From Oceaniovalibus guishaninsula JLT2003 (GTDB taxonomy: Bacteria > Pseudomonadota > Alphaproteobacteria > Rhodobacterales > Rhodobacteraceae): 64,000 nt of DNA. The notes below the pieces were generated by a model that searched no databases, had not been told where the DNA came from, and was given only the letters and a program-made list of their open reading frames with translations. Positions within the stretch are counted from its first letter, which is position 1, and every line of letters begins with the position of its first letter. The stretch lies in NCBI RefSeq assembly GCF_000299575.1, contig NZ_AMGO01000068.1, positions 62,001-126,000 of the forward strand, written 5' to 3'. Of the stretch, positions 55,421 to 64,000 are shown one piece after another. Position numbers and translations under genes: made by a program.

Positions 55421-56325
55421 CCGCGGACGCCGAAAAGGCCGGTGGGCCGCCAGACCAGCACCGCCGCCATCAGGATATAGACCAGCATCGACGCAAGCGA
55501 TGCCGCCACCGCCGTCGCCGAAGCCTGCGGCATGATCGTGGCCAGCGCGGCAGGCAGCAGGGCACGGCCCAGCGTGTCGGTCATCCCGACCAGCAACGCC
55601 CCCGCCAGCGCGCCGCCGATGGACCCGATGCCGCCGATCACGATGACGACGAAGGCCAGGATCAGCACCGGCTCGCCCATGCCGACCTGCACCGACTGCA
55701 CCGCGCCGACCAGCGCCCCCGCCAGCCCCGCCAGCCCCGCCCCCAGCGCGAAGACGACGGTATAGAGGCTGCGGATGTCCACGCCGAGCGCGCCGATCAT
55801 CTCGCGGTCGGCCTCGCCCGCGCGGATGCGGATGCCCAGCCGGGTGCCGCGCATCAGCCAGAACAAGAACACGGCGATGGCAAGGCCCAGCCCGATGACG
55901 GCAAGGCGGAAGCTGGGATAGACTAGCCCGCCCAGCGACACCGTGCCCGACAGCGACGGCGGCAGCGACAGGTAAAGCGGGAACGATCCGAACACCCAGC
56001 GCGTGCCTTCGGACGCGATCAGGATCAGCGCGAATGTCGCCAGAACCTGGTCCAGGTGGTCGCGGTGGTAAAGGCGGCGGATCACCGCCAGTTCGATCAG
56101 CGCCCCCGCCGCGGCCGCCGCGGCAAGGCTGGCGCCCACCCCCAGCCAGAACGATCCGGTGGCCTGGGCGACAGCGGCGCAGGCGAAGGCCCCGATCATG
56201 TAAAGCGATCCGTGGGCAAGGTTGATCAACCCCATGACGCCAAAGACCAGCGTCAGTCCCGCCGCCATCAGAAACAGCGTCATGCCGTATTGCAGCCCGT
56301 TCAGAAACTGCTCGAAGATCAGCAT
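55417..56325 (-). CDS. livH: Branched-chain amino acid-type ABC permease LivH
   Basis: 302 aa, eight or nine spans. LVFGVMGLINLAHGSLYMIGAF near the N-terminus and VVIVIGGIGSIGGALAGALLVG later are the LivH signatures. It starts 46 bases after livK, with a stable hairpin in the gap. Confidence 0.92.
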   Translation of the reverse strand: MLIFEQFLNGLQYGMTLFLMAAGLTLVFGVMGLINLAHGSLYMIGAFACAAVAQATGSFWLGVGASLAAAAAAGALIELAVIRRLYHRDHLDQVLATFALILIASEGTRWVFGSFPLYLSLPPSLSGTVSLGGLVYPSFRLAVIGLGLAIAVFLFWLMRGTRLGIRIRAGEADREMIGALGVDIRSLYTVVFALGAGLAGLAGALVGAVQSVQVGMGEPVLILAFVVIVIGGIGSIGGALAGALLVGMTDTLGRALLPAALATIMPQASATAVAASLASMLVYILMAAVLVWRPTGLFGVRG

Positions 56326-56343
56326 CGGGGTGCCCTTCCGCGG

Positions 56344-56364
56344 GCGGGGGCGGTGCGCCCCCGC
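56344..56364 (-). promoter_or_regulatory. Intergenic hairpin between livK and livH
   Basis: GCGGGGGCG (56344-56352) and CGCCCCCGC (56356-56364) form a perfect 9-base stem with a 3-base loop, between the livK stop and the livH start. Hairpins at this place in binding-protein operons usually protect the 3' end of the binding-protein mRNA and so raise its amount over the permeases. Partial termination is another reading. Confidence 0.6.
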
Positions 56365-56371
56365 GCCGGCA

Positions 56372-57511
56372 TCAGTTCGTGCAATCGGCCGCGTAGGCGT
56401 CGCCGCGGTCGGTCATGGCGGTGTCCACGATCCGGTTCGTCAGGGTGCCATCGTCCAGCCTGACCACCTCGCGCAGATAGAGATCCTGGATCGGATGCCG
56501 GTTCGGCCCGAAGCGGAACTTGCCGCGCACGGTGGGAAAGTCCGCCGCCATCAGCGCGTCGCGGAATGCATCGCGGTCGGCGATATCGGCCGTGGCGACG
56601 GCCGACAGGATCAGGTTGGCGGTGTCGTAACCCTGCGCGGCATAGACCGAGGGCAGACGCCCGTATTCCGCCTTGAACGCATCCACGAAGGTCTTGTTGG
56701 CCTCGTTGTCGAGGTCGGGCGACCAGCTTGCCGTGTTCCTGATGCCAAGGGCCGCATCGCCCGCTGCGGGCAGGATGTCCTGGCTGAAGCTGAAGGCGGG
56801 GCCGATCAGCGGCGTGGTCACGCCCGACCCCGAATACTGCTTGAGAAAGCTGATCCCCATGCCGCCCGGCAGGAAGAAGAACACCGCGTCGGCATCCGCG
56901 TCGCGGATCTGCGCGATCTCGGCGGCATAGTCGGTCTGTCCGACCTGGGTAAAGATTTCGGACGCGACCTCGCCCTCGTAGAAGCGCTTGAAGCCGGTCA
57001 GCGCGTCCTTTCCGGCCGGATAGTTCGGCGCCATGATGACCATGTTTTCGTAACCGGCATCGGTCGCCGCCTGGCCCGCGGCCTCGTGAAAGTTGTCGTT
57101 TTGATAGCTGAGCGAGAAGTAATCCTCGTGACACTGCGCGCCTGCCAGCGCCGAGGGGGCCGCGTTGGTGGACAGATAGAACTTGCCCTGCTGGACCGCG
57201 GCCGGAACCACCGCCATGGCAAGGTTCGACCAGACGATCCCGGTCAGGATGTCCACCTCCTCCGACTGGATCATCCGGTCGGCGATCTGCACGGCGACAT
57301 CGGGTTTCTGCTGATCGTCCTCGGTGATGACGGTGATGTCGACGGCGGCGTCGCCCGCCAGCTTCATCGCCAGATCGAAGCCGTCGCGCGTATCGACGCC
57401 AAGGCCCGCGCCGCCGCCCGACAGCGTGGTGATCATGCCGACCTTGATCGGGTCGGCCATCGCGGGCGCCGCCAGCAGCGCCGCCATGGCAAGGGTCAGG
57501 GTGTATCTCAT
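56372..57511 (-). CDS. livK: Branched-chain amino acid-type ABC substrate-binding protein LivK
   Basis: 379 aa with a signal peptide (MRYTLTLAMAALLAAPAMA) and then DPIKVGMITTLSGGGAGLG, the start of the type I periplasmic-binding fold. GIVWSNLAMAVVPAAVQQGKFYL and the Cys pair (AGAQCHEDYF with the C-terminal AADCTN) fit aromatic-acid-associated members. The in-frame upstream extension lacks a signal peptide, so ATG 57511 (GGAGGA before it) is chosen. Confidence 0.9.
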   Translation of the reverse strand: MRYTLTLAMAALLAAPAMADPIKVGMITTLSGGGAGLGVDTRDGFDLAMKLAGDAAVDITVITEDDQQKPDVAVQIADRMIQSEEVDILTGIVWSNLAMAVVPAAVQQGKFYLSTNAAPSALAGAQCHEDYFSLSYQNDNFHEAAGQAATDAGYENMVIMAPNYPAGKDALTGFKRFYEGEVASEIFTQVGQTDYAAEIAQIRDADADAVFFFLPGGMGISFLKQYSGSGVTTPLIGPAFSFSQDILPAAGDAALGIRNTASWSPDLDNEANKTFVDAFKAEYGRLPSVYAAQGYDTANLILSAVATADIADRDAFRDALMAADFPTVRGKFRFGPNRHPIQDLYLREVVRLDDGTLTNRIVDTAMTDRGDAYAADCTN

Positions 57512-57600
57512 GGATCGTCCTCCTTGTTGGGCCATCATGGGCCGTTCGTGTCGCGGCGGCCTTGCGCGGCCGTCTTGTCGTGAAGTCCGGTTCGTCGCCG

Positions 57601-59232
57601 TCATGCCCCGTCCTTCAGGCGGAAGCGCTGGTTCTTGCCGCTTTCGGTCTTGGGCAGCGCGTCGGTGAAGACGACGCTGCGCGGATACTTGAACGGCGCT
57701 ATCGTGCGCTTCACATGGTTTTGCAGGTCATGGACCATCGCGCGGTCGCGTTCGTGTCCGGGTTGCAGGACGACATGCGCCTGCACGATATGCCCGCGTT
57801 CGGCGTCCGGCGCGGCGATGACCGCGCATTCCGCGACCGCCGGATGCGACAGCAGCGCGGCCTCGACCTCGGGTCCGGCGATGTTGTAGCCCGCCGACAG
57901 GATCATCCCGTCGGTGCGCGCGGCGAAGTGAAAGCGCCCGTTCTCGTCCTGGCTGAACACGTCGCCGGTCAGGTTCCAGCCGTCGCGCACATAGTCGCGC
58001 TGCCGGTCCTCGTCGGCCAGATAGCGGCAGCCGACCGGCCCCTTGACCGCCAGCCGCCCGACGGTGCCGCGCGGCACCTCGTGCATGTCGTCGTCGACGA
58101 TGCGCGCCTCGTATCCGGCAAGCGTGCGGCCCGTGCAGGCGGGATGGTGGTCGTCGAAACGGTTAGTGATGAAGATGTGCAGCATTTCGGTCGAACCGAT
58201 GCCGTCCAGCATCGGCCGCCCGGTCTTGGCGCGCCAATCCTCGTAGACCGGCGCGGGCAGCGTTTCGCCCGCGGAAACGGCCGCGCGCAGGCTGCCCAGA
58301 TCGGCGCCCGCCTCCATCGCGTTGAGCATCGCGCGATAGGCGGTGGGGGCGGTGAAGCAGATCGTGGCGCGATACTTCTGGATGATCTCGACCATGTTTG
58401 GGGGCGTGGCGTTTTCCAGCAGGCAGGCGGCGGCGCCGAAGCGCAATGGAAACACCGCCAGCCCGCCCAGTCCGAAGGTGAAGGCCAGCGGCGGGCTGCC
58501 CACGAACACGTCGTCGGGCCGCACGTCCAGAACCTCGCGCGCATAGGCGTCGGCGATGATCAGGATGTCGCGGTGAAAGTGCATGGTGGCCTTGGGCGTG
58601 CCCGTGGTGCCGCTGGTGAAGCCCAGCAGCGCCACGTCGTCGCGCCCGGTGCGGGCCGCCTCGAACCGCACCGGCTTGCCCAGGGCCGCGCGGTCCAGCT
58701 CGGCGTCGTGGTTGGCGGACCCGTCGAAGCCCACCACCGTGTCGAGGATGCCGGATGCCTGCGCGCAGGCCGTCATCTCCTCCGTCAGCCGCGTATCGCA
58801 CAGCGCCAGCGTCACCTGCGCCTTGTCCACGATCCTGCCCAGCTCGCCCGCGCGCAGCATCGGCATGGTGTTGACCACCACCGCCCCCGCCTTGGTCGCG
58901 GCCAGCCAGCAGGCCACCATGGCGGGGTTGTTGGCCGATCGGATCAGCACGCGGTTGCCGGGCCTGACGCCGTAATCCTCGACCAGGGCATGGGCGATGC
59001 GGTTGGTCCAGTCCGACAGTTCCTTGTAGGTGCGCTGCCGCCCGTTGCCGATCAGCGCGACGTTGTCCCCGAAACCCCGCGCGACCATCGCATCGGTCAG
59101 CTCGTGCCCCACGTTCAGCCATTCGGGATAACGGAAGGTGCCCAGCCGCAATTCGGGCCACAGACCCGCGGGGGGCAGGTTGTCGCGGGCGAAGCTGTCG
59201 ATGTGCCCCGAAGGGCCCAGGGCGTCGTTCAC
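57601..59232 (-). CDS. Aryl-CoA ligase, 2-aminobenzoate-/benzoate-CoA ligase type
   Basis: 543 aa ANL-superfamily enzyme forming an aryl-CoA through an acyl-adenylate. The AMP loop is LLGFTSGTTGTPKATMHF; GIGSTEMLHIFI and GWNLTGDVF with DGMILSAGYNIAGPEVE follow; the catalytic Lys is in KTESGKNQRFRL. The arrangement GYNIAGPEVE and the cluster (bifunctional hydroxylase/reductase, RidA, Liv transporter) favour 2-aminobenzoate, or benzoate-like acids, over fatty acids. GTG 59232 overlaps the RidA stop as GTGA. Confidence 0.88.
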   Translation of the reverse strand: MNDALGPSGHIDSFARDNLPPAGLWPELRLGTFRYPEWLNVGHELTDAMVARGFGDNVALIGNGRQRTYKELSDWTNRIAHALVEDYGVRPGNRVLIRSANNPAMVACWLAATKAGAVVVNTMPMLRAGELGRIVDKAQVTLALCDTRLTEEMTACAQASGILDTVVGFDGSANHDAELDRAALGKPVRFEAARTGRDDVALLGFTSGTTGTPKATMHFHRDILIIADAYAREVLDVRPDDVFVGSPPLAFTFGLGGLAVFPLRFGAAACLLENATPPNMVEIIQKYRATICFTAPTAYRAMLNAMEAGADLGSLRAAVSAGETLPAPVYEDWRAKTGRPMLDGIGSTEMLHIFITNRFDDHHPACTGRTLAGYEARIVDDDMHEVPRGTVGRLAVKGPVGCRYLADEDRQRDYVRDGWNLTGDVFSQDENGRFHFAARTDGMILSAGYNIAGPEVEAALLSHPAVAECAVIAAPDAERGHIVQAHVVLQPGHERDRAMVHDLQNHVKRTIAPFKYPRSVVFTDALPKTESGKNQRFRLKDGA

Positions 59233-59651
59233 TGGCCCCGCTCCTCTGCCGGGATGACGGCCGTGGCCTCGATCTCGACCTTGGCGCGATCTTCCAGCAG
59301 GTCGGCGACCTGCACTAGCGCCATCGCCGGAAAGTGCTTGCCCAGATGCCTGCGATAGGCGCGCCCGATTTCGCGCGCGTTGGCCAGGTAATCGCGCTTG
59401 TCGACGATATACCACGTCAGCCGAACCAGATGTTCGGGCCTGCCGCCCGCCTCGGCCAGAAGCGTGACGATACTGGCGAGGATGCGGTCCACCTGACCCA
59501 CCAGATCGTCGGTCTGCCATTGCTGCTGCGCGTCCCAGCCGACCAGCCCGCCCAGAAACACCTGCCGCCCCTCAGCGACGACGCCGTTCGCATAGCCGAT
59601 GGCGGAGGCCCAGCCGTCGGGTTGCAGGATGTCGTGGGGGGTGCCGCTCAT
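59229..59651 (-). CDS. RidA family enamine/imine deaminase
   Basis: 140 aa trimeric YjgF/YER057c/UK114-type protein. WASAIGYANGVVAEGRQVFLGGLVGWD, LIRLTWY-like LVRLTWYIVDKRDY and VADLLEDRAKVEIEATAVIP are the family blocks. The Arg that usually binds the substrate carboxylate is not obvious in the expected place, so specificity may differ. It lies between thioesterase and ligase genes of the aryl-CoA operon. Enamine hydrolysis during 2-aminobenzoyl-CoA breakdown is an inferred role. Confidence 0.86.
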   Translation of the reverse strand: MSGTPHDILQPDGWASAIGYANGVVAEGRQVFLGGLVGWDAQQQWQTDDLVGQVDRILASIVTLLAEAGGRPEHLVRLTWYIVDKRDYLANAREIGRAYRRHLGKHFPAMALVQVADLLEDRAKVEIEATAVIPAEERGQ

Positions 59652-60064
59652 CCGTCGTCCTCCTCTATGCTCTCGGTCAGCCTGTCGCGGATGCGGTCGG
59701 GCCAGGGGGCGGCGCGCTTGTCGGGTCCGATCCAGACGATGCGCTTGGCCGCCCTGAAACGCAGGTCGTCCGCCGGGCCGCGTCCGGCCACCGTCAGATC
59801 CAGACTGGATCGCCCCACGGCCGTCACCCGCAAGGTCAGCGTCAACCGCTCGCCCAGCCGGGACGGCGCGCGAAAATCCACCTCCAGCCGGACGGTGGGG
59901 CAGCCGTTGCCGTCGGCGATCATTTGGGCATAGCCATGACCCACAACATCGGCGAAGAAGTTTTCCGCCATGTGGTTCACCATTTCCAGATAGCGCGGAT
60001 AGAAGACGATCCCTGCCGGGTCGCAATGGTTGAACTCGATCCCGAAGGGGCGGCTATAGGGCAT
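59648..60064 (-). CDS. Acyl-CoA thioesterase, 4-hydroxybenzoyl-CoA thioesterase type
   Basis: 138 aa hotdog-fold protein. The active-site signature is IEFNHCDPAGIVFYPRYLEM, with catalytic Asp, as in 4-hydroxybenzoyl-CoA thioesterases. In an aryl-CoA pathway it may recycle CoA from dead-end thioesters, or release the product. It overlaps RidA by 4 bases. Confidence 0.87.
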   Translation of the reverse strand: MPYSRPFGIEFNHCDPAGIVFYPRYLEMVNHMAENFFADVVGHGYAQMIADGNGCPTVRLEVDFRAPSRLGERLTLTLRVTAVGRSSLDLTVAGRGPADDLRFRAAKRIVWIGPDKRAAPWPDRIRDRLTESIEEDDG

Positions 60065-60095
60065 CAGGCACCGGCCCCCGCCTTGTCTGAATCCG

Positions 60096-61253
60096 TCATC
60101 GCCCCGTCCCTTCCGCCGCTTCCAGCACCGCGCGCGCGATCACCACGCGCTGCACGTCGCTGGCCCCTTCATAGATGCGCAGCGCGCGCACCTCGCGATA
60201 GAGGCTTTCGACGATCTCGCCCGTTTTCACGCCGTCGCCGCCATGAAGCTGCACCGCCAGATCGACAACCTGCTGCGCGGCCTCGGTCGCGTAAAGCTTG
60301 GCCATCGCCGCCTCGCGGCTGACGCGGGGGGCGCCGCGGTCCTTGGTCCAGGCGGCGCGATAAACCAGCAGTGCCGCCGCATCGACCTTCAGCGCCATGT
60401 CGGCCAGATGCCCCTGCACCATCTGCAACCGCGCAAGCGTGCCGCCATCCGCGCGCGGCCGCTGCACGCGCACCAGCGCCTCGTCCAGCGCGCGGCGCGC
60501 GAATCCCAGCGCCGCCGCCCCGACCGTCGCGCGGAACACGTCCAGCACCGACATGGCGATCCTGAAGCCCCCGCCCGCCTGTCCGATCAGCGCGTCGGCG
60601 GGCAGGCGCACCCCTGTCAACCGCAGATGCGCCAGGGGATGCGGGGCCATGACCTCGATCCGGGCGGCGACCTCCAGCCCCGGCGTGTCGGCAGGCAGCA
60701 GGAAGGCCGACAACCCCTTCGCACCCGGCGCCTCGCCCGTGCGGGCGATGATCGTATAGATGTCGGCGATGCCGCCGTTCGAGATATAGGTCTTCTCGCC
60801 GTCCAGCACCCAGTCGCCGCCGTCGCGCCGGGCCGTGGTGGCGGTCGCGGCCACGTCCGATCCGGCCCCCGGTTCCGTCAGCGCGAACCCCGCGATGGCC
60901 CGACCGGCCCGCGTCCGCGCCAGCCATTCGCGTTGCGACGCGCTGCCGAATAGGCTGACCGCGCCCATCCCCAGCCCCTGCATCGCAAAGGCGAAATCGG
61001 CCAGCCCGTCATGGCGCGCCAGCGTTTCGCGGATCAGGCACAGGCTGCGCACGTCCAGCGCCTCGCCCTCGGCCGCGCCGGTATGGCGCAGCCAGCCGCC
61101 CTGCCCCAGCCGCGCCACCAGATCGCGGCAGGCGGTATCGGTGTCGGCGTGATCGACATGGCGCAGTTCCGTCCCGGCCCAATCGTCCAGCGCCGCCGCC
61201 AGGTCGCGGTGGCGGTCCTCGAAGAAGGGCCAGTGCAGGAAGGTGTGATCCAT
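60096..61253 (-). CDS. Acyl-CoA dehydrogenase
   Basis: 385 aa flavoprotein. [16 protein letters not shown] and [18 protein letters not shown] bind FAD and substrate; the catalytic base is probably Glu in [17 protein letters not shown]. The [19 protein letters not shown] segment is typical. It should oxidise a ring-opened or ring-reduced acyl-CoA in the pathway. It lies 27 bases downstream of the enoyl-CoA hydratase-like gene. Confidence 0.92.
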   Translation of the reverse strand: MDHTFLHWPFFEDRHRDLAAALDDWAGTELRHVDHADTDTACRDLVARLGQGGWLRHTGAAEGEALDVRSLCLIRETLARHDGLADFAFAMQGLGMGAVSLFGSASQREWLARTRAGRAIAGFALTEPGAGSDVAATATTARRDGGDWVLDGEKTYISNGGIADIYTIIARTGEAPGAKGLSAFLLPADTPGLEVAARIEVMAPHPLAHLRLTGVRLPADALIGQAGGGFRIAMSVLDVFRATVGAAALGFARRALDEALVRVQRPRADGGTLARLQMVQGHLADMALKVDAAALLVYRAAWTKDRGAPRVSREAAMAKLYATEAAQQVVDLAVQLHGGDGVKTGEIVESLYREVRALRIYEGASDVQRVVIARAVLEAAEGTGR

Positions 61254-61280
61254 AGGCGCGTCGCAATCCCCGTTCGTCGT

Positions 61281-62105
61281 TCAGTCGCCGGAGAAAACCG
61301 GCCGTTCCTTCGCCACGAAGGCGTTGTAGGCGCGTTCGAAATCGCGGGTCTGCATGCAGATGGCCTGCGCCTGCGCCTCGGCCTCGATCGCCTGTTCCAG
61401 ACCCATGTTCCATTCCTGGTTCAACTGCGTCTTGGTGATGCCATGCGCGAAGGTCGGCCCGTCGGCGATCCGCCGTGCCAGCACCATCGCCGCGTCCTCA
61501 AGTTCGCCGGCGGGATGCAGCGCGTTCCAGAACCCCCAGGCCGCCCCTTCCTCGGCGCGCATGCTGCGCCCGGTATAAAGCAGCTCGGCCGCGCGGCCCT
61601 GCCCGACGATGCGCGGCAGCATCGCGCAGGCGCCCATGTCGCATCCCGCAAGGCCCACGCGCGTGAACAGGAAGGCGCAGGTCGCGTCATGGCTGGCCAG
61701 CCGCAAATCGGACGCCATGGCCATGATCGCCCCCGCGCCCACGCAGACCCCGTCCACCGCGGCGACGATGGGCTTGCCGCAGCCGATCATCGCCTTGACC
61801 AGATCGCCGGTCATCCGGGTGAAGGCCAGCAGATCCTTCATGTCCATCCCGACCAGCGGTCCGATGATGTCGTGCACGTCCCCGCCCGACGAAAAATTGC
61901 CGCCGTTCGAGGCCAGCACCACCGCGTCCACATCCGCGGCATAGGCCAGCGCGCGGAACGTGTCGCGCAGTTCGGCATAGCTGTCGAAGGTCAGCGGGTT
62001 CTTGCGCTCGGGTCGGTTCAGTCGGATCGTGGCGATCCCGTCCGCCGCGTGCCACAGGAAATGCCGCGGCGTCAGGTCCGCCATGCGCGTCGCGTTCAGA
62101 CTCAT
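61281..62105 (-). CDS. Enoyl-CoA hydratase/isomerase family protein
   Basis: 274 aa crotonase fold. The oxyanion-hole motif is [13 protein letters not shown], and [19 protein letters not shown] is typical. In place of the two catalytic glutamates of crotonase the corresponding stretch reads [19 protein letters not shown], so hydration by the usual mechanism is doubtful; such members take part in CoA-linked aromatic degradation. The start overlaps the MarR stop as ATGA. Confidence 0.88.
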   Translation of the reverse strand: MSLNATRMADLTPRHFLWHAADGIATIRLNRPERKNPLTFDSYAELRDTFRALAYAADVDAVVLASNGGNFSSGGDVHDIIGPLVGMDMKDLLAFTRMTGDLVKAMIGCGKPIVAAVDGVCVGAGAIMAMASDLRLASHDATCAFLFTRVGLAGCDMGACAMLPRIVGQGRAAELLYTGRSMRAEEGAAWGFWNALHPAGELEDAAMVLARRIADGPTFAHGITKTQLNQEWNMGLEQAIEAEAQAQAICMQTRDFERAYNAFVAKERPVFSGD

Positions 62106-62551
62106 GCCCTCGCCTCCCGTTTCGGGCCGACCTTGCGCAGCCCGTCGCGCATCGCATCCAGATCGCCTTCGTCCAGCGCGCCCAGCATCCGGTTCAGTTC
62201 CCGTTCGTGCCCCGCCGCCATGGTTTCGAAAGTCGCGCGGCCCCGGTCGGTCAGCGCCACCCGCACCGTCCGGCGGTCGCGGTCGCAGGGGCTTCGGACG
62301 ACCAGCCCCTCGCCTTCCAGTCGGCCCACCACGTCGGTGGCGTTGCCGTTCGACACCAGCAGCATGCGGCTCAGCTCGCCCATCGCCACCGGCACCCCGC
62401 GCCGCCAAAGCGCCGCCATCACGTCGAAACGCGGCAACGAGGTGCCGTGTTCGCGCCGCAGGTAATCCCGCAATCCCGCCTCGACGAAACGCGTGACGCC
62501 CAGCATGCGGATCCACAGCCGCAGACGGCGCTTGGCGATGGCGTCGCTCAT
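62102..62551 (-). CDS. MarR family transcriptional regulator
   Basis: 149 aa winged-helix regulator. The wing and recognition helix lie in [48 protein letters not shown]-type sequence, given here as [19 protein letters not shown] and [18 protein letters not shown]. It probably represses this operon and is released by an aromatic acid or its CoA ester. The genes on both sides overlap its ends by 4 bases, so it is inside the operon and may control it from a promoter right of the window. Confidence 0.9.
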   Translation of the reverse strand: MSDAIAKRRLRLWIRMLGVTRFVEAGLRDYLRREHGTSLPRFDVMAALWRRGVPVAMGELSRMLLVSNGNATDVVGRLEGEGLVVRSPCDRDRRTVRVALTDRGRATFETMAAGHERELNRMLGALDEGDLDAMRDGLRKVGPKREARA

Positions 62552-63288
62552 ATCTCGCCCCCTGCTATGGCGATGGCCTGTCCGTTGATGCCTTCCGATC
62601 CCGGCGCGCAAAGCCACAAGGCCGCCGCCGTGACCTCGGCCGGGGCGATCAGCCGCCGCTGCGGGTTCGCCGCTTTCAGCGCCTCCAGCGCCTCGGACGG
62701 GGATCGGCCCGTCGTTTCGGCGATGGTGGCTACCGAGCGGTCGGTCATGTCGGTGTCCAGAAACCCCGGACACAGCGCGTTCGCCGTCACCGGACGGCGG
62801 GCGACTTCCAGCGCAAGGCTTCGGATCAGCCCGACCGCGCCGTGTTTGGCCGCAGCATAGGGCGCGGCATAGGCATAGCCCTTCAGCCCGGCGGTCGAGG
62901 CGACGGCGATCAGACGCCCCCAGCCATCCATCCGCCGCAGCCCTTCGCGAAAGGTCAGGAACACGCCGGTCAGGTTCACCGCCAGCATGGCGTTCCACTG
63001 GGCAAGGCCGGTCCTGGTCAGCAGCGCGCTGTCCGACGCGCCCGCATTGGCCACGACGATATCGACAGGCCCGGCGGCGTCGAACAGCGCCGCGACGGAC
63101 CCCTCGTCGGTCACGTCCGCGACGACGGGCATGGCGCCGATGCGCGCGGCCACATCCTCCAGCGGGGCGCGCCTGCGCCCGGCGATGACGACGCGCGCGC
63201 CTGCTTCGGCGAAACCGCGCGCCAGGTCCGCGCCCGCCCCGGTGCCGCCGCCGGTGACAAGCACCGTATGCCCCGCCAGATCAGGCAC
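62548..63288 (-). CDS. SDR family dehydrogenase (3-hydroxyacyl-CoA type)
   Basis: 246 aa. [20 protein letters not shown] binds the cofactor; [13 protein letters not shown] (Ser) and [11 protein letters not shown] (Tyr, Lys) are the catalytic parts, and the C-terminus is [14 protein letters not shown]. It resembles the beta-hydroxyacyl-CoA dehydrogenases of aerobic 2-aminobenzoate clusters. GTG 63288 overlaps the oxidoreductase stop by 8 bases and gives the N-terminus [14 protein letters not shown]. Confidence 0.85.
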   Translation of the reverse strand: MPDLAGHTVLVTGGGTGAGADLARGFAEAGARVVIAGRRRAPLEDVAARIGAMPVVADVTDEGSVAALFDAAGPVDIVVANAGASDSALLTRTGLAQWNAMLAVNLTGVFLTFREGLRRMDGWGRLIAVASTAGLKGYAYAAPYAAAKHGAVGLIRSLALEVARRPVTANALCPGFLDTDMTDRSVATIAETTGRSPSEALEALKAANPQRRLIAPAEVTAAALWLCAPGSEGINGQAIAIAGGEI

Positions 63289-64000
63289 GGATCGTCTCCT
63301 GCTCGCGCTCGCGCAGACGCCTCGCCTGATCGCCGCCGGCGGCATAGGGTTTGGGCCATTGCGTGCCCTCGTCGCCGAGCGCCGTCGCGGCATGCAGCGT
63401 CCAGTAAGGGTCCGCCAGATGCGGCCGGGCCAGGCAGACCAGATCCGCCCGCCCTGCCATCAGGATCGAATTGACGTGGTCGGGTTCATAGATGTTGCCC
63501 ACGGCCATGGTCGGAACGTGCAGCTCGTTGCGGATGCGGTCGCTGAACGGCGTCTGGAACATGCGGCCATAGACGGGTCTGGCCTCGGGGCTGGTCTGTC
63601 CGGCGGACACGTCGATGATGTCGGCGCCCGCTTCGTGGAAGGCGCGCGCGATCTCGACGGCCTCCTGCGGGGTGACGCCGTTCGCGTCCAGCCAGTCATG
63701 GGCGCTGATCCGCACCGACATCGGCTTGCCCGCTGGCCAGACGGCGCGCATGGCACGGAACACCTCGAGCGGCCAGCGCAGCCGATTTTCAAGAGAACCG
63801 CCATAATCGTCACCGCGGATGTTGGTGGCGGGCGACAGGAAGCTGGCGATCAGATAGCCGTGGGCGGCGTGCAGCTCGATCATGTCGAAGCCGCAGCGCG
63901 CGGCCATCTCGGTTGCCGCGACGAACTGCTCGCGCACCGTATCCATGTCGGCACGGTCCATCGCCCTGGGCGTATCGCTGCCCTCGGCCCAGGGGATCGC
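63281..64000 (-). CDS. C-terminal part of an aryl-CoA hydroxylase/OYE-type reductase (truncated by window edge)
   Basis: About 240 codons of a flavin oxidoreductase of the Old Yellow Enzyme type: [47 protein letters not shown], and [16 protein letters not shown] with [11 protein letters not shown]. The N-terminus is beyond the right edge. Such domains form the C-terminal half of bifunctional 2-aminobenzoyl-CoA monooxygenase/reductases and salicylyl-CoA 5-hydroxylase fusions; the surrounding operon fits that better than a free reductase. It is the first gene seen of the left-running operon. Confidence 0.82.
   Translation of the reverse strand, partial: AIPWAEGSDTPRAMDRADMDTVREQFVAATEMAARCGFDMIELHAAHGYLIASFLSPATNIRGDDYGGSLENRLRWPLEVFRAMRAVWPAGKPMSVRISAHDWLDANGVTPQEAVEIARAFHEAGADIIDVSAGQTSPEARPVYGRMFQTPFSDRIRNELHVPTMAVGNIYEPDHVNSILMAGRADLVCLARPHLADPYWTLHAATALGDEGTQWPKPYAAGGDQARRLREREQETIRA

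Noticed and set aside
1-64000. CRISPR arrays, tRNA and rRNA genes
   Set aside because: No regular repeat-spacer pattern and no cloverleaf or rRNA-like stretch was recognised on either strand.

Overview
The window is GC-rich and very densely coded. Genes are chained through ATGA or GTGA start/stop overlaps, and GTG and TTG starts are common. TRAP and Liv-type ABC transporters, a LacI regulator, urease, IS3-type debris, TTAA-N7-TTAA boxes and a possible RepA remnant together suggest an alphaproteobacterium of the Rhodobacteraceae type (Paracoccus-like). This is inferred from gene content only. No rRNA, tRNA or CRISPR array was seen.

Region 1 (1-14577, + strand) is one long catabolic operon. 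It holds the end of a sugar ABC permease, a complete DctPQM TRAP transporter, three NTF2/SnoaL-like proteins, an HpsN/HisD-like dehydrogenase, an SDR, a LacI regulator, a double cupin protein, a free-standing MetE-C-type zinc methyltransferase, an alpha/beta hydrolase, an RraA-type protein, a BadF-type sugar kinase and MurQ. The substrate is not evident, and this is the best candidate for an undescribed pathway.

Region 2 (14550-24984) is surface-polymer related: a sulfotransferase, a GT4 glycosyltransferase, a polysaccharide pyruvyl transferase, a LamG/Gly-rich protein with a CtrA-like box upstream, and a glycosidase-like gene. The glycosidase-like gene is joined out of frame near 22190 to a 5'-truncated membrane alpha/beta hydrolase. 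An AI-2E family permease and a small conserved-looking ORF follow.

Region 3 (25165-30661) is a urease operon, ureABCFDG-hupE/ureJ, closed by a strong hairpin. UreB has a long disordered N-terminal extension, UreC has Ala in place of the flap Cys, no ureE is present, and UreG ends in a very His-rich tail.

Region 4 (30898-44093) holds an FUSC-type protein, two MFS transporters, an archaeo-eukaryotic release-factor-like protein, a cytosine-deaminase-like amidohydrolase with an SDR, envelope genes (OmpA-like, Sel1 repeats) with another TTAA box, a chimeric IS66/RepA-like remnant and an NCS1 permease. Region 5 (44196-49934) is accessory: a Phd/VapC toxin-antitoxin pair, a MocR regulator decapitated beside a decayed IS3 element, two possible polymer-related genes, and a cupin/gluconolactonase pair.

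Region 6 (50183-64000, - strand) starts with a large DUF2339 membrane protein. It continues with an operon for CoA-dependent aerobic degradation of 2-aminobenzoate or a close relative: the OYE end of a bifunctional aryl-CoA hydroxylase/reductase, SDR, MarR, enoyl-CoA hydratase-like protein, acyl-CoA dehydrogenase, thioesterase, RidA, aryl-CoA ligase and a complete LivKHMGF transporter. A RidA enzyme fits the enamine chemistry expected there.
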